9,056 nt of DNA from Euryarchaeota archaeon UBA538 (GCA_002499325.1 DALC01000034.1:1-9056), one strand, 5' to 3'. Positions 1 through 7,590 are shown, counted from the first letter of the stretch. The notes: generated by a model not told the origin, from the letters alone. Translations and numbers: made by a program.

Positions 1-1229
1 AGCCTGCCCCTTCTGCCGCTCCTTCTCTGAGCTTCTTTTAGAATGAGCCCTATCGACTCCCTATTGAAATGAGGTATTGGTCTGCCAGACTCCTTCCCTT
101 TCTCATTCTTGACCTCCTGAGCGATGAATCTCACTAGTCTCCTTCTATTCCTCTCGGTGTCCCTCATGTCTGTATTCACATACACCTCGTAGCCGTATCC
201 CCTGATCCTACTCCTGAGGGCCGGATGCATCTGCTGGATGCTGTCGAGGTTTCCTGCGGCTACAAGAATGAAGTTAGTTGGGACTGGCTCTGATTTTGTG
301 AGTGCTCCCGAGGACCTCTCAGAGCGACCGCTGATGGATAGTTCTCCTTCTTGCATTGCCACCAGTAGTGCCTGTTGCTCTTCCATCCTTAGCATCCTAA
401 TCTCGTCTATGTATAGCACTCCCTTGTTTGCCCTGTGGACAGCTCCTGGCTCGACTCTCTCATGAGCAGGTGTGGCTAGGTCAGCACCTGACTGGAACGG
501 ATCGTGTCTGACATCTCCAAGAAGAGCTCCTGCAAGAGTCCCAGTGGCGTCGATGAAGGGTGGATCATCATTTCTGGCTCTCTTGATGAGGAGTTTTGGT
601 ATGTTGGACTCATCTCCTGCTGTGAGTCTGGTCCTGAGGAAGAAGTATCCAAAAATTAGCAGGAAGGCTCCGAAAATTAGTGTCATGATGTCTCCTGTCT
701 GTAAGACTGCGAGAAGAAGTGCAGCGCCGATTACCATAACCACGAACAGGAGGGTTCTGTTGGTCCTCTCCCTCTGAATTCTGATCTGAGCCTTTCTCTC
801 GGATATGATGGCAGAACCTCTGCCAGCGGGAACTGTGCGTACTCTAGGTTCGTTCTCATCTTCGGTATTTCTGTATACTAGAACATCTTCCATATTTTCC
901 TTGGGGAGAAACTCTGTCATTGACCTAGCTAGCATCGATTTACCAGTACCTGGTTCACCAACCATTATCATGTGTCTTCTTTGCTCTGCGGCCTTTCTTA
1001 CCACTATGGAAGCCGCCTCCTGGCCGATTACTTGATCGACGAGTTTTTCCGGTATTGGGACCTCTTCCGTAGAGGACACTTTTAGATCTAAAACCCACTC
1101 TTCGACGGGAATATCGCATATAGGGTCCTTGTCCTCCCCGACCCCGAATGCAGGGCCTTCTTCCCAAGTAGCGAGATTATCATCGACATCTGGCTCGGCG
1201 CCTGAGTCGGACTGATTCTCATCTCCCAT
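1..1229 (-). CDS. lonB: LonB-type membrane-anchored ATP-dependent protease, N-terminal AAA+ part (3' end outside window)
   Basis: Archaeal Lon (LonB) is a membrane-bound AAA+ serine protease that degrades misfolded and regulatory proteins on the cytoplasmic side. The open frame runs off the left edge, so about 409 residues are present. Visible features are an acidic N-terminus (about 1-50), Walker A GEPGTGKS (91-98), two hydrophobic helices (about 159-177 and 182-199) inserted between Walker A and B, Walker B VLYIDEI (271-277), a sensor-like AAGN (324-327), and an Arg-rich [12 protein letters not shown] stretch near 337-348. The helical insertion and the segment GRSERSSGA (301-309) are typical of the family. 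The Ser/Lys protease domain is not in the window, so proteolytic activity cannot be confirmed here. Two ATGs compete (1235 and 1229). I chose 1229 because GAGG then lies 7 nt upstream, against 1 nt for ATG 1235. The gene lies downstream of the surface-protein gene on the same strand, with a T8 tract between them. Confidence 0.93.
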   Translation of the reverse strand, partial: MGDENQSDSGAEPDVDDNLATWEEGPAFGVGEDKDPICDIPVEEWVLDLKVSSTEEVPIPEKLVDQVIGQEAASIVVRKAAEQRRHMIMVGEPGTGKSMLARSMTEFLPKENMEDVLVYRNTEDENEPRVRTVPAGRGSAIISERKAQIRIQRERTNRTLLFVVMVIGAALLLAVLQTGDIMTLIFGAFLLIFGYFFLRTRLTAGDESNIPKLLIKRARNDDPPFIDATGTLAGALLGDVRHDPFQSGADLATPAHERVEPGAVHRANKGVLYIDEIRMLRMEEQQALLVAMQEGELSISGRSERSSGALTKSEPVPTNFILVAAGNLDSIQQMHPALRSRIRGYGYEVYVNTDMRDTERNRRRLVRFIAQEVKNEKGKESGRPIPHFNRESIGLILKEAQRRSGRRGR

Positions 1230-1236
1230 GGACATT

Positions 1237-1240
1237 CCTC
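1237..1240 (-). promoter_or_regulatory. Shine-Dalgarno-like GAGG of lonB
   Basis: Read on the minus strand, GAGG is followed by 7 nt and then the ATG at 1229. This spacing suits a Shine-Dalgarno contact and favours the start at 1229 over the ATG at 1235. A T-rich stretch ending in TTTATC near 1288-1293 could serve as a TATA element, giving a leader of roughly 30 nt, but it overlaps the terminator tract of the upstream gene. Confidence 0.45.
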
Positions 1241-1290
1241 ATAGGTCGCTGACGATAGGACCTTCTTGAAGGTGCGTTAATCGCGTTGAT

Positions 1291-1298
1291 AAAAAAAA
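1291..1298 (-). terminator. Oligo-T terminator after the surface-protein gene
   Basis: Eight consecutive T residues on the minus strand begin 5 nt after the TAA stop of the surface-protein gene. Archaeal RNA polymerase commonly terminates at such oligo-T tracts without a hairpin, and no strong stem precedes this one. It probably ends or attenuates the surface-protein transcript before lonB. Partial read-through into lonB is possible. Confidence 0.55.
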
Positions 1299-1303
1299 GA
1301 GCG

Positions 1304-4300
1304 TTATCTATCTCCAGAATTGGCGCTACCATAGAATTTTTCCAGATACTCCTCCCCGTAGTAATGCCACTGTTCCATGGTCCACCCCGGAGGAAGTCCC
1401 CCTGGGGGAAGGGGGGCAATCATTGGTGGCGGAGGAGGGGGTGACATGCTCTTGACGGGCATTTTATCTAAAGGAGTAGGTGGAGATCTAACGGCTACAT
1501 TTTGGGGTTCCTGATTTAGGATGGAGTTTCCCTTGGGGCCCCTCCTAAAGACAGAGTTGATACCAATGACCACGGCAACTAGGGAAATCAGAGCGACTAT
1601 GGAAGCTCCCGCGAGTAACATGGCGCCAGAAGAGCCCTCGTCTACACTGGACTGGTCACCGGGAGATTGGCTCTGATCATCTTCTTGCGAGGTTACAGCA
1701 TCATACTTCATCTGCTCCGGTGTCCTTCTGTCGAAACCGTTTTTGTCGACCCCTTGGATACTGAGTGTGAAGTAATCCCCGGTGCTTAGGCCACTCCCTG
1801 TGACTGGAAGAATGATGAATGGGCCCAAACTGAATGAGGAGCCAGCACTGTGGCAAACCCCAGTTATCCTGTTACAAACAGTCCACGTGACCCTCACATC
1901 GCTCAGTTGCTCTTCACCTATGTTTGAGATAACCACAGTGGGTGTAGAGCCGATGTCGAATGTATCTACCTCTACCACGAAATTTTCTTCCCAGTCAAGT
2001 GGTATGTCGTCCACGATTGTGTAGGTCAATGAGACAGTAGTGGACGCCCCGTGGCGATCCTCAGCGGTAATTTTTATGCTATCTGAGCCTTCCTCGGGCC
2101 AGTCAGCAGACATTATCCCGGACAGGGGGTCGTAATACACCGCGCCCGGATAATAGCTAGTCGCGGTAATCCAAATCTCTTCATCTGGATCATCAATATC
2201 TGTGATTCTGCTGATTAGGTCTATTTCTGTAAGGACTCCTAGCTTGAGTGTGACATCATCGATACCCGAGGTATCGATAGTGGGTGCGTCATTGACGTTT
2301 AGGACGTGGAAAGTTACAGTTGTGTCAGAGGACTTCTCACCGTCACTAGCCCTGAGAGAGATCTCAACGAGACCATTTGAGTCGTCGTCCAGCGAGTTGA
2401 CATTGATAGTTTGACCGAAAATACTGGCCTCCACTAGATTTTCATCGGACACCGATAATATCTCCACTGTCACCCCTGAAACAGGGACCACTTGGCCGTT
2501 GTTGTTGGTATCAGAGAGATAGTCAGTGAGGCCCAGGCTGGCAGACCCGCCTTCATGGAAGGCCTGGATAGGTACAGATGACCATCTTGGAGCACCGTTC
2601 TCCACTACATTGAACATCATCATTCCCGTATTAGCCTCATCTCCATCGTGAACGGTAACTTGTATTCCCTGGGGGATTGGTGAGCCTTGGCTATCGAGCA
2701 ATAGATTGTCGAATCTTACCTCTATCTCTAATGAAGAAGGATTCCATGACAAGAACTCTGGCTCGGAGCTCGAGATATCTAAATTGAAAAGTGAGGTTTC
2801 GGCATCGGAAATTAGCCCAACAACCGGTACCATCTCAGTGGTCTGGACCTTAACAGTGGGAACCCCTGCATAAGTCATATCGCTATTTCCGAGTACTCTT
2901 GGAAGAGAATTCTGCAGATAAAAGGCGTTCTCTGAGGTTAGCCAGTCGCTTGTCTGCCCAGATGAGTCAGTCCACTTGACCCTCAGGTCATAGTGCCCCA
3001 TCGTAGCATCCAAGGGAGTGTCTATATCGAAAGAATGCCTAGCATTATCCCCCAATCCAACTATAGCGTGGTTGGTAACCCAATCATTGCTCCATGCTGA
3101 AGATGAAGAGGGAGAATACTCCAGAGTAGGTTGCATTGTACTGATATCATCAACTAGATCATTGGAGATTGCTGAGACCTCGAAGCTAACCGCTGAGCCC
3201 CTGTCAACTGAAGTTGAGCCACTTGAAGAAGGCTGACTGGCAGTTGGTGGCATGTCATGAAGGGCCGCCGCGTCTGACAAATCATTGGAAGGTGCACGGT
3301 CTCCAGAATTTCCAGAAATCTTCGCTCTGATTGTAGTAGAGCCGAGCGCGGTGATATCTATCCCTGTGGTATCCAGGAAAGCGCTATATGTCTGGGAACC
3401 GCCTACTGGGAAGTCTCCAACATTGAAGCTAGATATCTCAATCTCTGAAAGACCGTCCATCCAACTGATCGATAGTTGCCCCCCTCCATCATATTCCTCA
3501 ACTCCGTTGTTGGAAACCCTGCAAGAGATATCTAGGACGTCTCCTGCAACAAAACCTAAGTTGCCGTTTCTGTTTGAAATGGTTATTTCGTCCACTCCTA
3601 TGTCAACTAAAGGGATCATGTCCAAATCTACAGCAGAAAGGAAGTTGTTGTAGGTGGTGTGAGGTCCATCCATCAAGGCGAAAACAGGCCAGAAATTCTC
3701 GAACTGGCTGTATCCACCACCGGCCCTTACAGCACTTAGTGGAACTTGCCATGAGCTCTCAACTGGGGTGTTGGGCGTCAATGTGAGTTGTTCGAAACCA
3801 TTGTTGTGACTAGCAAGCATCCATTCTCTGAAACTGTGGTGAGGCTTTACGCCGTTATCATATGAATCCGGACTGACCTTCTCAGTGATCGCGGCATACA
3901 GGAAGACAGATACCGAGCTCAGAGAGCCCGTATACATCGAGTTCACAGTAACAGTTACTTCCTCCGAAGACTGGTCGTACTGGGTCTCTAGCTGCATTGC
4001 GTAGTTTGATGTGTCAGAATCCATGCAACCGCCGTTTGAATAATCTGAATCATAGTAGTTCGAACCCCCTGCTCCAACTTTGTAACACGTTCCAGTTTGC
4101 TTGTCAGCAAAGGAAAATACAGGAATTCCGGAAGCGGCTGCTGAGACATGGCTTCGGCGGTTGATTGGACTATCATCCGGATAGCCACCAGAGCTGGACT
4201 GGAAAAACGAAACAAAGGTAAAATCTTCCGGATTTGAGGTTTTGAGATTATCTAGAGAGGGGGATGCGCTGCTCATGCACGGGCCACACCAGTGAGCGCC

Positions 4301-4483
4301 GACGTATTCCCCGAAAACGGGATGCCCTGGGCTCGTCGCGAACATCTTTGCTTCGATCTGATCTAGTTCTTGCCTATCTTGCGTACCATCTTCCACGATA
4401 CAGAAAGATACGAAACAAGACAAAATCATCAGGGAAACCAAGGTCAAAGAAGAAACTATAGCATAGGGCGTAGTATTCCTCAT
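1304..4483 (-). CDS. Large secreted, membrane-anchored surface protein with thioredoxin-like domain and Ig/cadherin-like repeats
   Basis: This 1059-residue protein has a hydrophobic N-terminal signal or anchor (about 8-30). A thioredoxin-like domain follows, with WCGPC at 65-69 and a probable cis-proline in SGIPVF (118-123); its overall look recalls Omp28-like thioredoxin domains. A second Cys pair (133, 153) may form a disulfide. Beta-rich segments come next: CARDB-like (about 291-410), Ig-like (about 411-530), and three cadherin/tandem-95-like stretches (about 531-825) marked by NVNDAP (729-734) and acidic DIDDPDEE (762-769), the kind of residues that bind Ca2+. Another beta domain (about 833-915) precedes a low-complexity linker, a membrane helix (about 953-977), and RRGPK, which places the last 80 residues in the cytoplasm. 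That tail holds six prolines (1015-1020) and a motif starting GLPPGW (1029). The ATG at 4483 sits about 27 nt after a TATA-like box. The role is probably adhesion or surface redox; the substrate is unknown. Domain boundaries are by eye. Confidence 0.87.
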   Translation of the reverse strand: MRNTTPYAIVSSLTLVSLMILSCFVSFCIVEDGTQDRQELDQIEAKMFATSPGHPVFGEYVGAHWCGPCMSSASPSLDNLKTSNPEDFTFVSFFQSSSGGYPDDSPINRRSHVSAAASGIPVFSFADKQTGTCYKVGAGGSNYYDSDYSNGGCMDSDTSNYAMQLETQYDQSSEEVTVTVNSMYTGSLSSVSVFLYAAITEKVSPDSYDNGVKPHHSFREWMLASHNNGFEQLTLTPNTPVESSWQVPLSAVRAGGGYSQFENFWPVFALMDGPHTTYNNFLSAVDLDMIPLVDIGVDEITISNRNGNLGFVAGDVLDISCRVSNNGVEEYDGGGQLSISWMDGLSEIEISSFNVGDFPVGGSQTYSAFLDTTGIDITALGSTTIRAKISGNSGDRAPSNDLSDAAALHDMPPTASQPSSSGSTSVDRGSAVSFEVSAISNDLVDDISTMQPTLEYSPSSSSAWSNDWVTNHAIVGLGDNARHSFDIDTPLDATMGHYDLRVKWTDSSGQTSDWLTSENAFYLQNSLPRVLGNSDMTYAGVPTVKVQTTEMVPVVGLISDAETSLFNLDISSSEPEFLSWNPSSLEIEVRFDNLLLDSQGSPIPQGIQVTVHDGDEANTGMMMFNVVENGAPRWSSVPIQAFHEGGSASLGLTDYLSDTNNNGQVVPVSGVTVEILSVSDENLVEASIFGQTINVNSLDDDSNGLVEISLRASDGEKSSDTTVTFHVLNVNDAPTIDTSGIDDVTLKLGVLTEIDLISRITDIDDPDEEIWITATSYYPGAVYYDPLSGIMSADWPEEGSDSIKITAEDRHGASTTVSLTYTIVDDIPLDWEENFVVEVDTFDIGSTPTVVISNIGEEQLSDVRVTWTVCNRITGVCHSAGSSFSLGPFIILPVTGSGLSTGDYFTLSIQGVDKNGFDRRTPEQMKYDAVTSQEDDQSQSPGDQSSVDEGSSGAMLLAGASIVALISLVAVVIGINSVFRRGPKGNSILNQEPQNVAVRSPPTPLDKMPVKSMSPPPPPPMIAPLPPGGLPPGWTMEQWHYYGEEYLEKFYGSANSGDR

Positions 4484-4505
4484 TGTGTTTTACAAAGTGA
4501 ATCGT

Positions 4506-4514
4506 GGTATAATC
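4506..4514 (-). promoter_or_regulatory. TATA-like box of the surface-protein gene
   Basis: The minus strand reads GATTATACC. Its centre lies about 27 nt upstream of the ATG at 4483, which is the usual archaeal distance from TATA box to transcription start. The transcript would then begin at or next to the start codon, so the mRNA is probably leaderless. This fits the absence of any Shine-Dalgarno sequence upstream of this ATG. Confidence 0.55.
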
Positions 4515-4530
4515 ATGTTCCTTTACGGTG

Positions 4531-4538
4531 CATAATAC
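4531..4538 (+). promoter_or_regulatory. Candidate TATA-like element for the trmI-aspS transcript
   Basis: CATAATAC on the plus strand lies in the 105-bp divergent spacer, 51 nt before the proposed GTG start of trmI. A start site about 27 nt downstream would leave a leader of about 28 nt. A weaker alternative is TTGATAGG (4560-4567), which would give a leaderless transcript. The sequence alone does not decide between them. Confidence 0.25.
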
Positions 4539-4588
4539 TGTTCTCAAGCTGTGGTTTACTTGATAGGTTAAGTTGCATTCCGGGACGT

Positions 4589-5401
4589 GTGAAGAATAGT
4601 GAAGAGGCTGAATGGCTGGCACTCAGAGAAGATGACGGCAGGGCCTATCTCCTACAAAGGGCTCCGGGCGAAGTCAAGGTGAAGGGACTTGGCAGGTTTG
4701 ATGCGTATGAGCTACTAAAGGGATATTCGGAAGGCGACAGGATAACAGTAGGGCAGAAGTCACTGACAATTGTCAAGCCTTCGCTTCCTGAAGCGAGGAG
4801 GAATATGGCTAGGCGGGCCCAAGTTATAGGGGCTAAGGACTCAGGATTTCTAATCTCTTGGATGGGAATTGGAGTCGGTTCCAAGGTACTTGAGGGAGGA
4901 CATGGTTCTGCAGGACTAGCAATGCACTTGGCCAATGTAATGGGATCTAGTGGAACTTTGATTTCTGTGGAGTCCAGGGCCGAGCATGCGGAGGTCGGAA
5001 GGAAGAACATGGACAGACTGTCTGAAGTCCTACCCGAATTCCCTGATTGGCACCTTATTGAAGGAAATATATCGAATATTGGCGATACGGTAGTCGACAA
5101 GTGTGGCTGGCTTGATTCGGCTATCATCGATATTGCGGAGCCGTGGGAAGTGATTTCTGAGATAGAACCTCTACTCAGGGCAGGGGGAAGGTTAGCATGT
5201 TACTGCCCTACAACAATTCAATTGGAGAAGTGCTGGGCAGTCGCCGAGAGCAACGGCTTGATAGTCGAATGGGCGGGAGAGATGATTGAGAGAAGATGGG
5301 TAAAGGCTAGCAGAGGGGGGGTCAGGCCAGGCAACACTCCCATCGGGCATACTGCATTTCTACTCATTGCTGCCAAGGTAGCTGAGATTGAAGAGGAGTA
5401 G
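4589..5401 (+). CDS. trmI: tRNA (adenine-N1)-methyltransferase, TrmI family (position 57/58)
   Basis: TrmI uses S-adenosylmethionine to methylate N1 of adenine 58 (in archaea also 57) in the T-loop of tRNAs, stabilising the tRNA fold. Using GTG 4589 the protein is 270 residues, near the usual archaeal length. A small N-terminal beta domain (about 10-62) leads into VKPSLPEARRNMARRAQVI (62-80), the family's linker to the Rossmann fold. SAM motif I reads EGGHGSAG (102-109), E128 ends strand 2, DIAEPWEV (181-188) matches the family's D-x-x-EPW signature, CYCPTTIQ (204-211) matches the usual YxPxxxQ, and GHT (253-255) lies near the end. Motif I is unusual, since most members have GTGSG. The frame stays open upstream to 4370, but that extension is antisense to the surface-protein gene and looks nothing like TrmI. 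No internal ATG fits the N-terminus, so GTG is preferred. aspS follows closely, so the two are probably co-transcribed. Confidence 0.88.
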   Translation: MKNSEEAEWLALREDDGRAYLLQRAPGEVKVKGLGRFDAYELLKGYSEGDRITVGQKSLTIVKPSLPEARRNMARRAQVIGAKDSGFLISWMGIGVGSKVLEGGHGSAGLAMHLANVMGSSGTLISVESRAEHAEVGRKNMDRLSEVLPEFPDWHLIEGNISNIGDTVVDKCGWLDSAIIDIAEPWEVISEIEPLLRAGGRLACYCPTTIQLEKCWAVAESNGLIVEWAGEMIERRWVKASRGGVRPGNTPIGHTAFLLIAAKVAEIEEE

Positions 5402-5435
5402 CACCGTTGATAACTCGGACCCTTTCCGACTAGAC

Positions 5436-6845
5436 ATGCGTGACAGCAAAGAGTGGAGGCCGACTTCTTACAGAAGCCATACAATTGGTCAGGTCATCGA
5501 ACTTGGCAACTCTCTGGTAGGTACTGAAGTAACTATTTGTGGATATGCTGAGACTGTAAGAGGAAGGGGTGCGATATGCTTTCTGATGCTCAGAGACGGC
5601 ACCGGTAAGATTCAGGCATTTCTAAAGAAGGACAATATGGATGAAAGCCTGTTTAACTCAATTCAGTCCGCATCAAGAGAATCCACCATACGAGTATCTG
5701 GAATAGTGGCCCAGAAAAGGCCTCCTAAGGTTAAGGAAGGCGCGCCAACCCCCCCTCCTGAATATGAGGTGAACGTCTCGTCAGGAGAGGTCCTTGCACA
5801 AGCATCCACCCCCCTTCCTGTTGGGGTTATCGATGATGTCCAAGTAGGATTGGACATTAGATTAGACAACAGACATCTAGACCTCAGGAGAGATCACGTC
5901 AATGCCATGTTCCAGCTTAGGTCAAGGGTCCTCCAGTATGGCAGAGAACATCTAATATCAGAGGGTTTCCAAGAAATCAATAGTCCTAAGATAATAGCTG
6001 CAGCAGCCGAGGGGGGTACGAATCTATTTCCCATGAAATACTTCGACACAGATGCATACTTGTCTCAAAGCCCGCAGTTGTACAAACAGTTGGCAATCCT
6101 AGGTGGTCTTGAGAGAGTTTTCGAGATAGGTCCAGCCTTCAGGGCTGAGAAGCATGATACTTACAGGCACCTCAACGAGTTCATTTCATTCGATATCGAA
6201 GGGGCATGGATGGATGATGAAGACGTAATGGGCGTTCAAGAGAGGATGATTTTCCATATTTGGTCCGAGGTCAAGAAGAATGATCAGCACCTAATCAATG
6301 CAGTAAATGAATATAGAATTTCTCAGGGTAAAGAGGCTGTAGTCGTGGAGATTCCGACCTTACCGTTTCCCAGAATTCCCTATTGTGAAGCTATTGAAAT
6401 CGTGAAAGAGGGTGGCGGTGAAATAGAATGGGGAGACGATATTGAGAGTCATCATTGTGATTTGATAGCAGCCGAGTTCCCAGGATTTCACTTTATACCT
6501 AGATGGCCGATGGCCATGAAGCCATTTTACATCCACCACAAGGAAGGAGAAGAGGGGGCCTCTGGTGGACAACTAAGTAGGGGGTTCGATCTAAACTATG
6601 GAAGGGATGAGATGACCAGTGGAGGGGCTAGGGAGCACAGAGTTGATATTTTGGAGCAGAATCTGAATAATATGGGATTAGATCCTAAGGACTTTTCATT
6701 CTACACGGATGGATTTCGCTATGGGGCTCCTCCTCATGCAGGATGGGGTTTGGGCGTTGCTAGGTTATTGATGGTCCTTACCGGAGCAGGAAATGTCAGG
6801 GAAGTAGTACTGTTTCCCAGGGATAGAAGTAGAGTTACCCCCTGA
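5436..6845 (+). CDS. aspS: Aspartyl-tRNA synthetase, archaeal/eukaryotic type (AspRS)
   Basis: AspRS charges tRNA-Asp (and tRNA-Asn if non-discriminating) with aspartate in the cytoplasm. Starting at ATG 5436 the protein has 469 residues: an N-terminal OB-fold anticodon-binding domain (about 17-125) and a class IIb catalytic domain without the bacterial GAD insertion. Landmarks are TEGG-like AEGGTNLFP (191-199), [11 protein letters not shown] (208-218), motif 2 [15 protein letters not shown] (235-249), [11 protein letters not shown] (357-367), [10 protein letters not shown] (427-436), motif 3 GWGLGVAR (436-443), and a C-terminus ending RDRSRVTP, as is usual. In motif 3 the acidic residue normally before the Arg is Ala442. 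An in-frame TTG at 5388 would add 16 residues and overlap trmI by 14 nt. ATG 5436, 34 nt after the trmI stop, fits the family N-terminus better, although neither start has a convincing Shine-Dalgarno. The gene is probably co-transcribed with trmI and the downstream flavoprotein gene. Confidence 0.96.
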   Translation: MRDSKEWRPTSYRSHTIGQVIELGNSLVGTEVTICGYAETVRGRGAICFLMLRDGTGKIQAFLKKDNMDESLFNSIQSASRESTIRVSGIVAQKRPPKVKEGAPTPPPEYEVNVSSGEVLAQASTPLPVGVIDDVQVGLDIRLDNRHLDLRRDHVNAMFQLRSRVLQYGREHLISEGFQEINSPKIIAAAAEGGTNLFPMKYFDTDAYLSQSPQLYKQLAILGGLERVFEIGPAFRAEKHDTYRHLNEFISFDIEGAWMDDEDVMGVQERMIFHIWSEVKKNDQHLINAVNEYRISQGKEAVVVEIPTLPFPRIPYCEAIEIVKEGGGEIEWGDDIESHHCDLIAAEFPGFHFIPRWPMAMKPFYIHHKEGEEGASGGQLSRGFDLNYGRDEMTSGGAREHRVDILEQNLNNMGLDPKDFSFYTDGFRYGAPPHAGWGLGVARLLMVLTGAGNVREVVLFPRDRSRVTP

Positions 6846-6847
6846 TT

Positions 6848-6853
6848 GGTGAT
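6848..6853 (+). promoter_or_regulatory. Ribosome binding site GGTGAT before the flavoprotein gene
   Basis: GGTGAT matches the complement of the conserved 3' end of archaeal 16S rRNA (AUCACC) and sits 3 nt before ATG 6857, in the 11-nt gap after aspS. It fixes the start codon and supports translation from a polycistronic mRNA. The same motif at the same spacing recurs before the SDR gene. Confidence 0.6.
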
Positions 6854-6856
6854 TCA

Positions 6857-7519
6857 ATGGAATACAAATTCATTAAATCCGAAGAAATTATGGATTGGGA
6901 AGGTAGGAAAAGAGCCAGGTTTGTAAACAGTCTGAGCGGATTCAAAAGTGCTACTCTGATAGGATCCTACCATCCTGAATTTGGAGATAATCTATCAATT
7001 GTATCCTCCGTTGTGCACCTAGGATCCACTCCTCCGTTGATGGGATTCGTGCTAAGGCCTCCGGGAGAGGATGCACATACTTACAAAAATATCAAATCCA
7101 CGGGAATCTGTACATTCAGTCATGTCAATGAGAACATAATTGAGAAGGCACATCAGACCAGTGCGAGATATCCCAGAGGCAGTAGCGAGTTTGATGAAGT
7201 AGGCTTGACCCCTAGAAGAATCGAGAATTGGCCGGCCCCTTGTGTGGAAGAGGCCAAGGTAAGGATGGGGCTGACCCTTGTGGATGACACAGAGCTGGTT
7301 AATGGGTGTAGGTTCATGACCTGTGCGGTCAATTGGTTCGAGTTAGAGTCAGGAGACATGGGAGAGGACGGATATGTTGATCTGAGTAGTCTTGGAGGAG
7401 TAACTATCTCGGGACTTGATGGGTATCATAGAACCCCGGGAATTTACAGACTATCATATGCTAAAATTGATCGTGAAATAGAAAAAATGACTGATTTTAC
7501 CAGTGGATGGCATGAATAA
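6857..7519 (+). CDS. Flavin reductase-like FMN-binding domain protein
   Basis: The 220-residue protein belongs to the flavin reductase-like family, whose split-barrel domain binds FMN. Members reduce flavins with NAD(P)H for partner monooxygenases or act as small flavoproteins. Supporting segments are NSLSGFKSATLIG (24-36), NLSIVSSVVHLG (45-56), the proline-containing STPPLMGFVLRP (57-68), TYKNIKSTG (75-83), HQTSARYPRG (99-108), EFDEVGLTP (111-119) and DGYVDLSSLGGVTISGLDGY (171-190). From memory, these stretches resemble a subgroup frequent in marine Bacteroidetes more than archaeal flavoproteins; this was not checked by search. The gene starts 11 nt after aspS with a clear ribosome binding site and is followed by a terminator, so it appears to be the last gene of the trmI-aspS transcript. 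Its substrate and electron donor cannot be told from the sequence. Confidence 0.85.
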   Translation: MEYKFIKSEEIMDWEGRKRARFVNSLSGFKSATLIGSYHPEFGDNLSIVSSVVHLGSTPPLMGFVLRPPGEDAHTYKNIKSTGICTFSHVNENIIEKAHQTSARYPRGSSEFDEVGLTPRRIENWPAPCVEEAKVRMGLTLVDDTELVNGCRFMTCAVNWFELESGDMGEDGYVDLSSLGGVTISGLDGYHRTPGIYRLSYAKIDREIEKMTDFTSGWHE

Positions 7520-7521
7520 TC

Positions 7522-7541
7522 TGGCCCGAGGTCATTTTTTT
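7522..7541 (+). terminator. Short hairpin plus T7 terminator
   Basis: TGGCC (7522-7526) can pair with GGTCA (7530-7534) around a 3-nt loop, with one G-T wobble, and is followed directly by seven Ts (7535-7541). It lies 2 nt after the stop of the flavoprotein gene. In archaea the T tract alone can terminate transcription, and the weak stem may help. It separates the trmI-aspS-flavoprotein transcript from the next promoter. Confidence 0.6.
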
Positions 7542-7556
7542 CACTCATCTCAGGAC

Positions 7557-7565
7557 CGAAAATAA
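7557..7565 (+). promoter_or_regulatory. BRE/TATA-like promoter of the formyltransferase-SDR operon
   Basis: CGAAAATAA, an A-rich BRE/TATA-like element, is centred near 7562, about 28 nt before ATG 7591 and just after the upstream terminator. Archaeal transcription starting about 27 nt downstream would begin at or beside this ATG, giving a leaderless mRNA. This supports ATG 7591 over the in-frame ATG at 7600. Confidence 0.5.
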
Positions 7566-7590
7566 GGGGTATGTATGGCCCCTGCGGAAC

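Noticed and set aside
238..1035. Three plus-strand frames of 75-101 codons opposite lonB
   Set aside because: The minus strand carries Walker A, Walker B and the membrane helices of LonB, so the plus frames are antisense shadows.
1261..1272. Inverted repeat CCTTC-TT-GAAGG between the two minus-strand genes
   Set aside because: Stems of only 5 bp with a 2-nt loop are expected by chance. With no second copy nearby, it is not supported as an operator.
1426..1441. G-rich tract on the plus strand, possible repeat or G-quadruplex
   Set aside because: It is explained by proline codons of the PPPPPP segment of the surface-protein tail, with mixed third bases.
4394..4417. Possible lipobox (LMILSC) in the surface protein's N-terminal hydrophobic segment
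   Set aside because: Leu at the -2 position and a long hydrophobic stretch after the Cys do not fit a lipoprotein cleavage site. A plain signal peptide or anchor is more likely.
4370..4588. Upstream extension of the trmI frame back to an ATG at 4370 (73 extra residues)
   Set aside because: It runs antisense to the signal-peptide end of the surface-protein gene and across the divergent promoter region. The extra residues are Arg/Cys-rich and unlike any TrmI N-terminus.
4645..5127. 160-codon minus-strand frame inside trmI
   Set aside because: It lies opposite the conserved TrmI Rossmann fold, has Ser/Pro-rich shadow composition and no recognisable motif.
5388..5435. TTG start giving AspRS 16 extra residues
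   Set aside because: It overlaps trmI, uses a weak start codon and has no good Shine-Dalgarno. The ATG at 5436 already gives a protein slightly longer than typical archaeal AspRS. It cannot be fully excluded.
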